This document shows positions 25,063 through 34,684 of a DNA stretch of 64,000 nt, in pieces. The stretch comes from Chryseobacterium sp. HSC-36S06 (GTDB lineage: Bacteria; Bacteroidota; Bacteroidia; Flavobacteriales; Weeksellaceae). Location: assembly GCF_024171485.1 (NCBI RefSeq), contig NZ_JALJZX010000001.1, positions 806,001 through 870,000 on the forward strand, given 5' to 3'. Made by a program: the position numbers and the translations under genes. Each line of letters opens with the position of its first letter. Positions within the stretch are counted from its first letter, which is position 1. Under the pieces are notes generated by a model. The model had not been told where the DNA came from. It worked only from the letters and a program-made list of their open reading frames with translations, and did not search any database.

Positions 25063-26031
25063 ATGAACAAAATACTCATCACCGGCGGTGCCGGATTCAT
25101 AGGATCCAATCTCTGTGACCATTTTATCGCGAAAGGCGATCAGGTGACCTGTCTCGATAATTTCGCGACGGGTTTCATGCATAATATCGAACACCTCATG
25201 GGTCATTCCAACTTTACCCTGATTGAAGGTGACATCCGCGACCTGGAAACCTGCATGAAAGCCTGCGAAACTCAGGATTATGTGCTGCACCAGGCTGCGC
25301 TGGGCTCGGTTCCACGGTCCATCAATGATCCCATTACGAGCAACGACGTGAATGTAAGCGGGTTCCTGAATATGCTCGTGGCGGCCAGAGACGCGAAAGT
25401 GAAGCGTTTTGTTTACGCCGCTTCCTCCTCGACCTATGGCGATTCCGCTTCTCTGCCGAAAGTGGAAGACGTCATCGGTAAGCCGCTGTCACCGTATGCC
25501 ATTACCAAATACGTCAACGAGCTTTATGCCGATGTGTTCTCAAAAACTTACGGTATGGAATGTATCGGACTCCGCTATTTCAATGTCTTCGGCAGAAGGC
25601 AGAACCCTAACGGAGCCTATGCGGCAGTAATTCCTAAGTTTGTCATTCAACTCATGAATCATGAAAGTCCGGTGATTAACGGGACCGGTGATTACTCACG
25701 CGACTTTACCTATATTGACAATGTCGTGCAGATGAATGAGAAGGCCATGCTCTCTGATAATCCTGCCGCCATCAATACGGTATACAATACGGCGGTAGGC
25801 GACCGTACCACGCTGAATACCCTTGTCGCTTATCTGAAGGAGTCGCTTTCGGCTTTCGATCCGGAAATTAAAAATATACAGACGATCCACGGGCCACAGC
25901 GTGCCGGTGATATCCCGCACTCCCTGGCCTCGGTAGAGAAAGCCAGAACCCTGCTTGGCTACGAACCCACCCATACGATAGAGAACGGCCTTCAGGAAGC
26001 GGTAAACTGGTACTGGGAGCATCTGAGATAA
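25063..26031 (+). CDS. UDP-N-acetylglucosamine 4-epimerase (WbpP-like)
   Basis: The 322-residue extended SDR has TGGAGFIGS (residues 7-15), the NAD-binding region ALGSVPRS, and the catalytic SSSTYGDS with YAITK (Tyr about 145, Lys about 149). The sequence style (AALGSVPRSINDP, GRRQNPNGAYAAVIPKF) is that of WbpP/Gne enzymes that interconvert UDP-GlcNAc and UDP-GalNAc. With the dehydrogenase at 27.5 kb it would supply UDP-GalNAcA-type sugars. The exact substrate is inferred. Confidence 0.9.
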   Translation: MNKILITGGAGFIGSNLCDHFIAKGDQVTCLDNFATGFMHNIEHLMGHSNFTLIEGDIRDLETCMKACETQDYVLHQAALGSVPRSINDPITSNDVNVSGFLNMLVAARDAKVKRFVYAASSSTYGDSASLPKVEDVIGKPLSPYAITKYVNELYADVFSKTYGMECIGLRYFNVFGRRQNPNGAYAAVIPKFVIQLMNHESPVINGTGDYSRDFTYIDNVVQMNEKAMLSDNPAAINTVYNTAVGDRTTLNTLVAYLKESLSAFDPEIKNIQTIHGPQRAGDIPHSLASVEKARTLLGYEPTHTIENGLQEAVNWYWEHLR

Positions 26032-26071
26032 GCAGGAGGAGGTCGCTGTCTTATTTTAAGACTCTATTCAG

Positions 26072-26079
26072 TATATTTG
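26072..26079 (+). promoter_or_regulatory. -7 box before the second epimerase
   Basis: TATATTTG matches TAnnTTTG, 47 bases before the ATG at 26127. Confidence 0.4.
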
Positions 26080-26126
26080 GAGCAGATAAAAATTCAGGAA
26101 AGGGATTTCTGTACACAAGAGAACTT

Positions 26127-27263
26127 ATGAAAAAAATACTCATTACCGGGGGCGGGGGATTTATAGGCTCTCATCTTGCGGTGGCCCTCAGCAGTGAAGG
26201 TCATCAGGTTACTGTTCTCGACAACCTGTCTCCCCAGATCCACGGTGCTGACCCTGAAATTCCTGACTTCGGCGGAGCTGATGTCTCGTTTATCCGCGGT
26301 GATGTGCGGTATTATGACGACTGGGAAGCTGCATTAAAAGGGCAGCAGGTGGTGGTGCATCTGGCTGCGGAAACAGGTACCGGGCAGAGCATGTATGAGG
26401 TGCACCGCTATGCCGATGTCAATATCGGCGGCACTGCGCATCTGCTGGATTATCTGGTGAATGCCCGACACTCCGTGGAAAAAGTTATTGTCGCCTCTTC
26501 GAGGGCGGTGTACGGAGAAGGCAAGTACCGGTGTTCGGAGCACGGCACCCTCTGGCCCGGAGCAAGAAAAGAAGCAGCACTCCTTCAGGGATATTTTGAA
26601 CCCCGGTGTCCCCTTTGCGGGGTTCCGCTGGTCTCCGTTCCTACAGACGAGGATTCGCCCCTGCAGCCTACTTCGGTGTACGGAATCACCAAACAGAATC
26701 AGGAGCAGATGGTGATGCAGGTCTGCCGGTCCGTGGGTATTCCCGCGGTGGTTTTCAGGTACCAGAACGTGTACGGCCCAGGACAGTCGCTCAGAAATCC
26801 CTATACCGGAATCCTGTCGGTATTTTCCACGCTGATCCGCAACGGTCAGCCTCTTACGGTTTTCGAGGACGGCCTTGAAAGCCGTGACTTCGTGTATATC
26901 AGCGATGTGGTGGCCGCCACGGTGTTGGGTATCCGGAAAAGCGAAGCCGACCATGAAATCTTCAATGTAGGCAGCGGAACAGCCACGACGGTGCTGGAGG
27001 TGACAAAACTCATGAAGGCACATTACAGGGCCGACGTCCCGGTGAATGTTTCAGGCGGTTTCAGGCTTGGGGATATCAGGCACAATACAGCGGATCTCAG
27101 CCATATCCGCAAGAAGCTCGGCTTCAGTCCCCAAACTGATTTTTACACCGGCAGCGGAAGGTTTGCCACCTGGGTGGAAGCGCAGTGTATTGAAGCAGAC
27201 CGCTATGAGGCGTCCATTCATGAAATGGAGAAGAGGGGGCTGTTTAAAAAGGGAATTCGGTAA
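26127..27263 (+). CDS. NAD-dependent epimerase/dehydratase with Cys-rich insert
   Basis: The 378-residue protein has TGGGGFIGS (7-15), a Ser/Tyr/Lys active site (ASSRAVYGEG and VYGITK with Tyr about 185 and Lys about 189) and an insert of about 45 residues between them holding four possible metal ligands (YRCSEHG about 135 and RCPLCG about 161-164). This layout matches proteins annotated as dTDP-L-rhamnose 4-epimerase (WbiB type) as I recall them. It probably makes a 6-deoxyhexose donor, though no rml genes are in the window. Base composition is GC-richer than most neighbours. Confidence 0.82.
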   Translation: MKKILITGGGGFIGSHLAVALSSEGHQVTVLDNLSPQIHGADPEIPDFGGADVSFIRGDVRYYDDWEAALKGQQVVVHLAAETGTGQSMYEVHRYADVNIGGTAHLLDYLVNARHSVEKVIVASSRAVYGEGKYRCSEHGTLWPGARKEAALLQGYFEPRCPLCGVPLVSVPTDEDSPLQPTSVYGITKQNQEQMVMQVCRSVGIPAVVFRYQNVYGPGQSLRNPYTGILSVFSTLIRNGQPLTVFEDGLESRDFVYISDVVAATVLGIRKSEADHEIFNVGSGTATTVLEVTKLMKAHYRADVPVNVSGGFRLGDIRHNTADLSHIRKKLGFSPQTDFYTGSGRFATWVEAQCIEADRYEASIHEMEKRGLFKKGIR

Positions 27264-27428
27264 TGATCACGGGTGCTGCGGGGTAACCGATACAGGAGGT
27301 GGCCTTACAGTTTTTTTAACCGCCCACTTTCAAATCGCCTACCATGGCTCATTCCTAACTGACCATCTTCCTGTTTCACTTTATGTTAAATACACTTCAT
27401 GCCTGATGGGCTATATTAAATAAATACT

Positions 27429-27436
27429 TACCTTTG
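27429..27436 (+). promoter_or_regulatory. -7 box before the nucleotide-sugar dehydrogenase
   Basis: TACCTTTG matches TAnnTTTG and lies 98 bases before the ATG at 27535. The 27264-27534 spacer shows nothing else recognisable. Confidence 0.4.
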
Positions 27437-27534
27437 TGGCTTTAAAAAATAAGTAATAAAACAGGCGAACCTACGCTTAAATAATTTTTAATCAGTTATT
27501 TACAGGACTTTTGCCGCTTTTGTATTTTCCATAT

Positions 27535-28965
27535 ATGACGCATAAAATTGCCATCATCGGATTAGGCTACGTCGGCCTTCCCCTTGCGAGACTTTTCGCT
27601 ACGAAATACCCTGTCGTAGGGTTCGACATTAACCAACAGCGGATCGCGGAACTGAATGCCGGGACTGACCTTACCCTTGAGGTAGAAGAAGAACTTTTGA
27701 AATCGGTGTTGGTAAACGAAAATCCGTTTGTCATTCCGAGTGTTAGTGAGGAATCTCATTCCGAAGGAATGCAGAGCACCTCAGCCACCGGAAAGCAGGA
27801 CGTATCCGACATCCAGCACCCCGCATCCAACACCCATCACCCATCACCCAACACCCAGCAAACCGGACTGTACTGCACCCACGAGCTTTCCGACATCGCA
27901 GAAGCCAATACCTACATCATCACGGTCCCGACCCCTGTGGACAAAAACAACAAACCCGACTTAACACCACTTTACAAAGCCAGCGAAACCGTAGGTAAGG
28001 TCCTGAAGAAAGGGGATATCGTGATTTATGAATCTACGGTCTATCCAGGGGCTACGGAAGAGGAATGTATTCCTGTGCTTGAAAAAGTTTCGGGACTGAA
28101 ATTCAACGAAGACTTCTTTGCCGGCTATTCCCCGGAAAGGATCAATCCGGGTGACAAGGAACATACGGTAGAAAAAATATTAAAAGTAACCTCCGGTTCC
28201 ACGCCTGAAATAGGGAAAACAGTGGACGACCTTTACAAATCGGTGATTACTGCCGGAACGCACCTCGCACCGACCATTAAGGTTGCCGAGGCGGCAAAAG
28301 TGATTGAAAATTCACAGCGTGACATCAATATCGCCTTCGTCAATGAACTGGCCAAGATTTTTAATCTCATGGATATCAACACCCACGACGTTCTGGAAGC
28401 AGCCGGTACAAAATGGAATTTCCTTCCCTTCAAACCCGGACTGGTAGGCGGGCACTGTATTGGCGTTGATCCCTATTACCTGGCGCAGAAAGCCCAGGAG
28501 TATGGTTATCATCCGGAGATTATCTTAGCGGGACGACGCATGAACGACTCCATGGGCGCCTATGTTGCTTCTCAGGTCGTAAAAGCGATGATTAAGAAAC
28601 ATATTGCGGTGAACGGTGCGAAAGTACTCATGCTGGGAATTACCTTCAAGGAGAACTGCCCCGATGTCCGCAACACGAAGATCGTGGATGCCGTAGCTGC
28701 CTTAAAAGACTACGGCATGGAAGTAACCATCTATGATCCCTGGGCCAACCCTGAAGAAGTTCTTCATGAGTACGGACTGGAGTGCCTGAACGAATTGCCG
28801 CCATCCAGCACCCAGCACCCAGCACCCAGCCAGCGCTACGACGCAGTTGTCCTCGGCGTAGCCCACACCCAATTCCTTAACCTCGACCTTAATCTCAACC
28901 TTAAACAGAATGCAGTGGTGTATGATGTAAAAGGGATATTGGCCAGCGCAGACCAGAGGCTGTAA
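27535..28965 (+). CDS. UDP-N-acetyl-hexosamine 6-dehydrogenase (TviB/WbpA-like) with repeat-coded inserts
   Basis: The 476-residue enzyme oxidises the C6 of a UDP-N-acetylhexosamine to a uronic acid with NAD. It starts [18 protein letters not shown] and has [30 protein letters not shown], the [15 protein letters not shown] segment and the catalytic [12 protein letters not shown]. It is longer than usual (about 425 residues). Three stretches are coded by intergenic-type repeats in frame: about residues 63-109 (27720-27861), around 423-433 (28802-28832) and around 448-455 (28875-28903). All core motifs lie outside them, so the enzyme may still work. The frame extends eight codons before the ATG used here. 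Confidence 0.9.
   Translation: MTHKIAIIGLGYVGLPLARLFATKYPVVGFDINQQRIAELNAGTDLTLEVEEELLKSVLVNENPFVIPSVSEESHSEGMQSTSATGKQDVSDIQHPASNTHHPSPNTQQTGLYCTHELSDIAEANTYIITVPTPVDKNNKPDLTPLYKASETVGKVLKKGDIVIYESTVYPGATEEECIPVLEKVSGLKFNEDFFAGYSPERINPGDKEHTVEKILKVTSGSTPEIGKTVDDLYKSVITAGTHLAPTIKVAEAAKVIENSQRDINIAFVNELAKIFNLMDINTHDVLEAAGTKWNFLPFKPGLVGGHCIGVDPYYLAQKAQEYGYHPEIILAGRRMNDSMGAYVASQVVKAMIKKHIAVNGAKVLMLGITFKENCPDVRNTKIVDAVAALKDYGMEVTIYDPWANPEEVLHEYGLECLNELPPSSTQHPAPSQRYDAVVLGVAHTQFLNLDLNLNLKQNAVVYDVKGILASADQRL
27727..27861. repeat. Composite repeat inside the dehydrogenase gene
   Basis: First module 27727-27777: TTTGTCATTCCGAG..GAGGAATCTCATTCCGAAGG, an inverted-repeat element typical of intergenic DNA. 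Second module 27811-27861: C-strand heptamers (ACCCATC, ACCCAAC, ACCCAGC). Both are read in frame as Ser/His/Pro/Gln-rich peptide. Confidence 0.8.
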
Positions 28966-28982
28966 TAACGAACCAAATAAAG

Positions 28983-30455
28983 ATGCCCTTAAAAAATAAA
29001 GCCCTTTCCGGAATGCTGTGGTCTTCCATACAGACCTTCGGAAACCAGTTCATTAGTTTTGGTGTTTCCATCATTCTCGCCCGGCTTCTTTTGCCCGCTG
29101 AGTTTGGACTCATTGGTATGATCGGTATTTTTATGGGGATCGGCGGAGCGCTCATTGGCAGTGGTCTCGGTGCATCCCTGATCAGGACTACAGACGCGGA
29201 CCAGGCAGATTACTCCACCGTTTTTGTCTTCAATCTCGCAGGAAGTATAATTATTTACGGCATCATGTTTATCGCTGCACCCTATATCGCTGATTTTTTC
29301 AAACAACCGATTCTGGTGGAGATCACCAGACTCTATAGCCTCAGTTTTATCATCAGCGCTTTCACAGCGGTTCAGGTAACGCGACTCCACAAACATCTGG
29401 ATTTTAAGACCGAGACGAGAGCCTCGCTCGTTTCCACTTTGGTGTCTGCAGTTGTGGGGGTAAGCATGGCGTACTTAGGTTTTGGAGTTATGAGTCTCGT
29501 CTGGATGGGACTCGCCGGAGCTTTAGTGAACACCGTGATGCTCTGGGTACAGTCCGGCTGGAGGCCCTCCCTTCTTTTTGACCGGCAGAAGTTCCGTTAC
29601 CATTTCGGTTTTGGAAGCCGGATGATGTTTTCCGGAATTCTGGACATTCTTTTTAACAATGCCTACACCATCATTATCGGAAAATTTTATGCCCCGGCAC
29701 AGTTGGGTTATTATAACAGGGCCGACAGCCTCAAGCAGTTGCCGGTCAGTACCTTTTCAGGGATCCTGAATAAAGTCACGTACCCGCTTTTCGCTGAAAT
29801 TAAGAATGACGATGTCCGCTTAAAATCGGTCTATAAACAGATCATGAAGATGGTCATCTTCATTATCGCACCTGTACTGGTGCTGATGGGGGTGCTTGCT
29901 GAACCGCTTTTCAGGTTCTTATTTACCGAAAAATGGTTGTCTGCAGTCCCGTATTTTCAGATTCTGTGTGCGGCAGGAATCCTGTATCCCTTACACGCCT
30001 ATAATCTGAACATTCTTTCAGTCAAGGGCAGGAGCGATCTTTTCCTGAGGCTTGAGATCATCAAAAAAATATTGTTGGCAGCTGTATTGGCAGCGAGTTT
30101 TCCGTTTGGCATTATGGGTCTTATATGGGGACAGGTAATATTCTCAGTCATTGCTTTTTTTATCAACACCCATTATTCGGGGAAGTTTCTCAAATACTCC
30201 TCCTGGGAACAGCTGAGGGATATTTCACCCGTACTTTTGCTTACCACAGCTATGGCTACGGTAGTGTATCTTGTAAATACTTTACTTGCTGGCGCACCGG
30301 ATGTCCTACGCCTCATCATAGGCGGTTTTTCCGGAATTCTGTTTTTCCTTATCTTTGCCCGCATATTCCGGTTTGAGAGTGGACAGTTTATCGCAGAGCT
30401 TCTTAAAAAGAAAATCCCGGTTTCCATTCCCATTCCTTTTATAAAATACTTATGA
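28983..30455 (+). CDS. Lipid-linked oligosaccharide flippase (Wzx-like)
   Basis: The 490-residue protein has about 14 hydrophobic segments and begins LKNKALSGMLWSSIQTFGNQFISFGVS, the start typical of the polysaccharide transporter family of the MOP superfamily (RfbX/WzxC type). It would move undecaprenyl-linked repeat units across the inner membrane. It begins 17 bases after the dehydrogenase and overlaps the next gene by four bases, so all are in one operon. The substrate cannot be told from the sequence. Confidence 0.92.
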   Translation: MPLKNKALSGMLWSSIQTFGNQFISFGVSIILARLLLPAEFGLIGMIGIFMGIGGALIGSGLGASLIRTTDADQADYSTVFVFNLAGSIIIYGIMFIAAPYIADFFKQPILVEITRLYSLSFIISAFTAVQVTRLHKHLDFKTETRASLVSTLVSAVVGVSMAYLGFGVMSLVWMGLAGALVNTVMLWVQSGWRPSLLFDRQKFRYHFGFGSRMMFSGILDILFNNAYTIIIGKFYAPAQLGYYNRADSLKQLPVSTFSGILNKVTYPLFAEIKNDDVRLKSVYKQIMKMVIFIIAPVLVLMGVLAEPLFRFLFTEKWLSAVPYFQILCAAGILYPLHAYNLNILSVKGRSDLFLRLEIIKKILLAAVLAASFPFGIMGLIWGQVIFSVIAFFINTHYSGKFLKYSSWEQLRDISPVLLLTTAMATVVYLVNTLLAGAPDVLRLIIGGFSGILFFLIFARIFRFESGQFIAELLKKKIPVSIPIPFIKYL

Positions 30456-31534
30456 TCCCCGTAACCAAACCCTTTTTACCACCCCAGCAGGTCTACCAGA
30501 CTTACCTCGACGGCATCTGGAAACGGCAGTGGCTCACCAATATGGGCCCACTCGCCAGTGACCTGGAACTCCGGCTCAAGGAAACCCTCAAAGTGAATCA
30601 CTTGCTTTTTGTGACCAACGGTACGGTAGCCATTCAGATGGCGATTAAAGCTTTGGAACTGAAAGGCGAAATCATCACCACGCCGTTCTCCTTTGTGGCC
30701 ACCACTTCGTCCATTGTCTGGGAAAACTGCACGCCGGTCTTTGTGGATATTGATGAACATTCCTTAAATATCGATGCGGATAAAATCGAGGAAGCCATTA
30801 CCCCCGAGACCACCGCTATTTTGGCGACTCATGTGTACGGAAATCCCTGCGATGTGAAGAAAATTGAAGCTATTGCGAAAAAGCATCAGCTTAAAGTCAT
30901 TTACGATGCGGCCCATGCTTTTGGCGTTGAGGTGAATGGCAAATCCATTTTTGAATACGGCGATATTTCGACTTGCAGTTTGCATGCGACCAAACTCTAT
31001 CACTCGGTGGAGGGTGGATTGGTGGTAACCAAAGATGCAGCTTTGCTCAAGAAGTTGGCGTACATGAGAAACTTTGGTTTTGATGGTCCTGAAAGTTTTG
31101 CCGAATTGGGCATCAATGGAAAGAATTCCGAATACCACGCTGCAATGGGATTGGCTAATTTAAAATATTTGGAAGCGATTCATCAGAAAAGAAAAGAACT
31201 TACAGCAAGATATGATGAGAAACTGAAGAACCTGAAAGCACGCCGACCAATATGGCATACTGCTTCGGAAAACAACTTTGCCTATTACCCGTTGGTGTTT
31301 GAATCGGAAGCATTGATGTTGAAAGTTATCGATAAGTTAAGAGGATATGAAATTGGGACAAGACGTTACTTTTACCCAAGTTTGGCTACCGCTTTGCCTT
31401 ATTTAGAACCTACATCATTAGTAATTACGGATGAGGTATCTAAGAAAGTTTTGTGTTTGCCTTTGTACTTTGACCTTACTTTGGAAGAAGTGGATTTAAT
31501 TTGCCGTTTAATATTAAGAGTTCAAAATAATTAG
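30452..31534 (+). CDS. DegT/DnrJ/EryC1/StrS aminotransferase
   Basis: The 360-residue PLP enzyme transfers an amino group to a keto-sugar nucleotide. Motifs are TNGTVAIQMAIKAL near the N-terminus, DAAHAFGVEVNGK, and SLHATKLYHSVEGG with the Schiff-base Lys at about 181. Codon usage and GC change within this gene: the first two thirds look like the flank, the last third (after about 31250) is AT-rich like the following genes. This suggests a recombination joint inside the gene. It overlaps the flippase by four bases. Confidence 0.92.
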   Translation: MIPVTKPFLPPQQVYQTYLDGIWKRQWLTNMGPLASDLELRLKETLKVNHLLFVTNGTVAIQMAIKALELKGEIITTPFSFVATTSSIVWENCTPVFVDIDEHSLNIDADKIEEAITPETTAILATHVYGNPCDVKKIEAIAKKHQLKVIYDAAHAFGVEVNGKSIFEYGDISTCSLHATKLYHSVEGGLVVTKDAALLKKLAYMRNFGFDGPESFAELGINGKNSEYHAAMGLANLKYLEAIHQKRKELTARYDEKLKNLKARRPIWHTASENNFAYYPLVFESEALMLKVIDKLRGYEIGTRRYFYPSLATALPYLEPTSLVITDEVSKKVLCLPLYFDLTLEEVDLICRLILRVQNN

Positions 31535-31535
31535 T

Positions 31536-32237
31536 ATGAAATTAGCGGTGATGCAGCCTTATATTTTTCCTTACATTGGATACTTCCAGATGATTCATAC
31601 AGTGGATGTATTTGTTTTTTATGATGATGTGAATTATATTAAGCAAGGGTGGATAAACCGCAACAGAATATTGGTAAATGCTACAGATGTACTGTTTACC
31701 ATTCCTCTAAAAGATGCTTCATCATTTAAAATGATAAAAGATACAGAGATTAATAAAGATGGAACTGGATATAAAAAAATTCTAAAAACAATAGAACAAA
31801 GTTACAAGAAAGCTCCCTATTACGAGACTATTTTTCCACTAGTGGAAAATGTATTTAACCGTACTCATGATAGTATTGCAGACTTTGCTTTTGAGAGTAT
31901 CAAAGAAGTGAATGCTTATCTTGGAATTTCTACGATTTTGGAGCGCTCGTCATCAAACTATGCAGAAAGTAAAAGATTAGATCGTGCAGAAAGGCTAATT
32001 GAAATTTGCAAACGTACAAGTGCGACAGAATACATCAATGCTATTGGAGGGATGGAATTATACAGTAAAGAGCATTTCGCATCCAAAGGAATCGATTTGA
32101 AATTTATTAAATCTAAACCGATTGAATACGAACAATTTAATAATAATTTTGTTCCTTGGCTTTCTATTATTGATGTATTGATGTTCAATTCTGTTGAAGA
32201 AATTCATGATATGTTGAATTGCTATGAACTGATTTAA
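31536..32237 (+). CDS. WbqC-family protein
   Basis: The 233-residue protein begins MKLAVMQPYIFPYIGYFQMI, the signature of the WbqC family (PF08889), and keeps FYDDVNYIKQGWINRNRI. Family members sit in O-antigen and capsule loci and are thought to act in modification of amino sugars, but no reaction is established to my knowledge. It is one base after the aminotransferase and two bases before a divergent DegT-like gene. The three may work together on one amino sugar. Confidence 0.9.
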   Translation: MKLAVMQPYIFPYIGYFQMIHTVDVFVFYDDVNYIKQGWINRNRILVNATDVLFTIPLKDASSFKMIKDTEINKDGTGYKKILKTIEQSYKKAPYYETIFPLVENVFNRTHDSIADFAFESIKEVNAYLGISTILERSSSNYAESKRLDRAERLIEICKRTSATEYINAIGGMELYSKEHFASKGIDLKFIKSKPIEYEQFNNNFVPWLSIIDVLMFNSVEEIHDMLNCYELI

Positions 32238-32239
32238 AA

Positions 32240-33196
32240 ATGGAAAATAAGGCAATAGGAGGATATTTCGAGTTGGAAACTGTTAGCAGAAAAAAATATC
32301 TGCATGATAATTTATTGTCTTTAAACACGGCAAGAAATTGTTTTGAATATATCCTTTTAGCAAAAAAATACAAACATATTTATCTTCCTTATTTTACCTG
32401 TGATGTACTGCTAGAGCCTATTGAAAAGTTAGGACTTAGTTATTCTTTTTATGATGTTGATGTAAATCTGGAGCCAATTTTTGATTTTTCTATCATAAAA
32501 GATACAGAAGGTTTTCTTCTGAATAATTATTTTGGTGTAAAAGGAAAAATTGTGAAAGCCATCTCAGAAAAGATTCCTAATGTCATTATAGATAATGCTC
32601 AAGCGCTTTTCGAGGATCCTATTAGTGGAATAGATACCTTTTATTCACCTCGAAAATTTTTGGGTATTGCTGATGGAGGATTTGTTTCTTCATCTGCTAA
32701 AATTGACTTGGTATTGAAAGACGACCAAAGTTATCATAGAATGGATCATCTTTTAAAACGTGTCGAATTGGGTGCGGAATCTGGTTATGAAGCATTTAAA
32801 ACTAATGATGAATCTTTGGAGAATCAACCCATTAAAAATATGTCAAAATTGACTAAAAGGATATTGGAGGGATTAGACTATGATCAAATTGCAATGAGAC
32901 GGCGTAAGAATTTTGATGTGCTACATCAATTTTTAGGAAAGGCGAATAAACTAAAAATGGATATAGAAAGAACGACTGTACCAATGATATACCCATTTCA
33001 AAGCACTGATGCTAAAAGCATTAAAAATAAATTGAAAAGTAAACGTGTTTTCTGTGCTACATATTGGCCAAATGTAACAGAATGGTGCACTATGGAAAAG
33101 TATTCCTACCGTTTGGCTAATGAGATAGTAGCATTGCCTATTGATCAAAGATATAGCGAAAAAGAAATGGAATTTATTTTAAAAATAATATCATGA
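32240..33196 (+). CDS. Divergent DegT-like PLP-fold protein
   Basis: The 318-residue product is not immediately recognised but has the layout of a shortened DegT/StrS protein: YLPYFTCDVLLEPIEKLG, NVIIDNAQALFEDP (the DAAQA-like motif, with Asp and Gln conserved) and TFYSPRKFLGIADGGFV, where Lys about 139 is in the position of the PLP lysine. The usual TGSxA substrate loop is not evident. It is very AT-rich. It may be an active but divergent aminotransferase or a sugar-binding paralogue. Confidence 0.72.
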   Translation: MENKAIGGYFELETVSRKKYLHDNLLSLNTARNCFEYILLAKKYKHIYLPYFTCDVLLEPIEKLGLSYSFYDVDVNLEPIFDFSIIKDTEGFLLNNYFGVKGKIVKAISEKIPNVIIDNAQALFEDPISGIDTFYSPRKFLGIADGGFVSSSAKIDLVLKDDQSYHRMDHLLKRVELGAESGYEAFKTNDESLENQPIKNMSKLTKRILEGLDYDQIAMRRRKNFDVLHQFLGKANKLKMDIERTTVPMIYPFQSTDAKSIKNKLKSKRVFCATYWPNVTEWCTMEKYSYRLANEIVALPIDQRYSEKEMEFILKIIS

Positions 33197-33759
33197 ATAT
33201 TGAAGGAAAAAAAATTGTTTTAAGAGCAATTGAAAGGACTGATTTGCAAAATCTTAATAGCTGGGCCAATAATCCTGAAATACAATATTGGTTAGGAGGT
33301 TGGCATTTTCCCACTAACCTAAATGATCAGGAAAAGTGGTTTGCTGGTTTATCAGCAAATTCTATTCACCAAAGATTTGCTATCGATTCTCCCGATTTAG
33401 GTATGATTGGAACTGCAAATCTTGTTGATATCGATTGGAAAAATAAAAATGCATTCCATGGAATGTTACTGGGAGATAAGGATATTAGAGGTAAAGGTTA
33501 CGGTATAGATACGGTAATGGCGATAATGAAATATGCTTTTGAGGAACTGGGACTCAATCGTCTCGATGGCTCAATAATAGAGTATAATGTAGCATCATAT
33601 AAGTTATATGTGGAGAAGTGCGGTTGGAAAGAAGAAGGGCGGCAAAGAAAATGGTATTTTAGAAAGAATCAATATTGGGACCGCATCATTGTAGGAATTA
33701 CGAAAGAAGATTATTTTAATCAACTACAGAAAAATAATTATTGGGATGAAGAACTATAA
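33193..33759 (+). CDS. GNAT N-acetyltransferase (RimJ/RimL type)
   Basis: The 188-residue protein starts KKIVLRAIERTDLQNLNSW and has the acetyl-CoA loop LLGDKDIRGKGYGIDTVMAIMKYAF (R/QxxGxG/A at about 98-103) and NVASYKLYVEKCGWKEEG. In this setting it probably N-acetylates an amino sugar made by the DegT-type aminotransferases. It overlaps the gene before by four bases and the gene after by 14 bases. Confidence 0.88.
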   Translation: MNIEGKKIVLRAIERTDLQNLNSWANNPEIQYWLGGWHFPTNLNDQEKWFAGLSANSIHQRFAIDSPDLGMIGTANLVDIDWKNKNAFHGMLLGDKDIRGKGYGIDTVMAIMKYAFEELGLNRLDGSIIEYNVASYKLYVEKCGWKEEGRQRKWYFRKNQYWDRIIVGITKEDYFNQLQKNNYWDEEL

Positions 33760-34684
33760 AATTATAGACGAAACATCGCCAAGTCCTATGGTGTCTGTGG
33801 CTATGCTTACTTATAACCATGAAAGGTACATCGAAGAAGCCATTGAAAGTGTCCTTATGCAAAAAACTAATTTTCCAATTCAATTGGTAATCGCAGAGGA
33901 CTGCTCGACAGATAATACTCGCAGTATTATTATGAGATACCAAAAACAATTTCCTTCAAAAATAAAACTACTTCTACAAAATGAAAATATAGGAGCAGCA
34001 CATAATAATGTAGATCTATTGTCAAATTTGAGTGGAAAATATGTAGCTGCTTTAGAAGGTGACGATTATTGGATAGATCCTTTGAAATTACAGAAGCAGG
34101 TCGATTTTTTGGAGGAGAATAAGGAATATATTGCAGTAGGACATCAGAGGATTGTTGTTGAAAATGATATTGAAAAAAACTATTTTTCCCAAGATATTCT
34201 TTATACGCAGTGCGTTTTATTTAAAAACATAATAAACGAGGACTACATTAAATTTTCTGCCGGTGTTTTTAATGGTGATACATTTCTATTTAATTATCTG
34301 AAGTTATTTGGAAAAGTGAAAAATCTTGATTTTGTTGGAGCGGTTTACCGCATGACAGGTTTTGGTGTTTATTCCTCCATTGATGAAATAAATAAAATTA
34401 ATAAAGCATTAGAGACCTATTCGACTCTGATATCATTACAGGGAAAATTTAAAACGAAAAACTCACGTAATGTTTTTAGACAAATAAAATTTTCATATGC
34501 CGACAATTTGTATGCAAAAGCTTTATACTTAATACCTACAGATAAAAGTCTTGCCCTTAAACAGTTTTATCAATTTATAATTTTTATTATTCAGAACAAT
34601 CTATTTTTCAAAAAACAATTTGTAAAAAGTGCGATTAACTTTATGACCAGGATTTTCTCAAAAATAAAAAACGAAGCCGTATGA
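33746..34684 (+). CDS. Family 2 glycosyltransferase
   Basis: The 312-residue GT-A enzyme starts with VSVAMLTYNHERYIEEAIESV and has AEDCSTDNTRSII and the metal-binding ALEGDDYWIDPLKL (DxD region at about 108-113). It transfers one sugar of the repeat unit at the cytoplasmic face. It overlaps both neighbours and belongs to the AT-rich part of the locus. Confidence 0.9.
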   Translation: MKNYKIIDETSPSPMVSVAMLTYNHERYIEEAIESVLMQKTNFPIQLVIAEDCSTDNTRSIIMRYQKQFPSKIKLLLQNENIGAAHNNVDLLSNLSGKYVAALEGDDYWIDPLKLQKQVDFLEENKEYIAVGHQRIVVENDIEKNYFSQDILYTQCVLFKNIINEDYIKFSAGVFNGDTFLFNYLKLFGKVKNLDFVGAVYRMTGFGVYSSIDEINKINKALETYSTLISLQGKFKTKNSRNVFRQIKFSYADNLYAKALYLIPTDKSLALKQFYQFIIFIIQNNLFFKKQFVKSAINFMTRIFSKIKNEAV

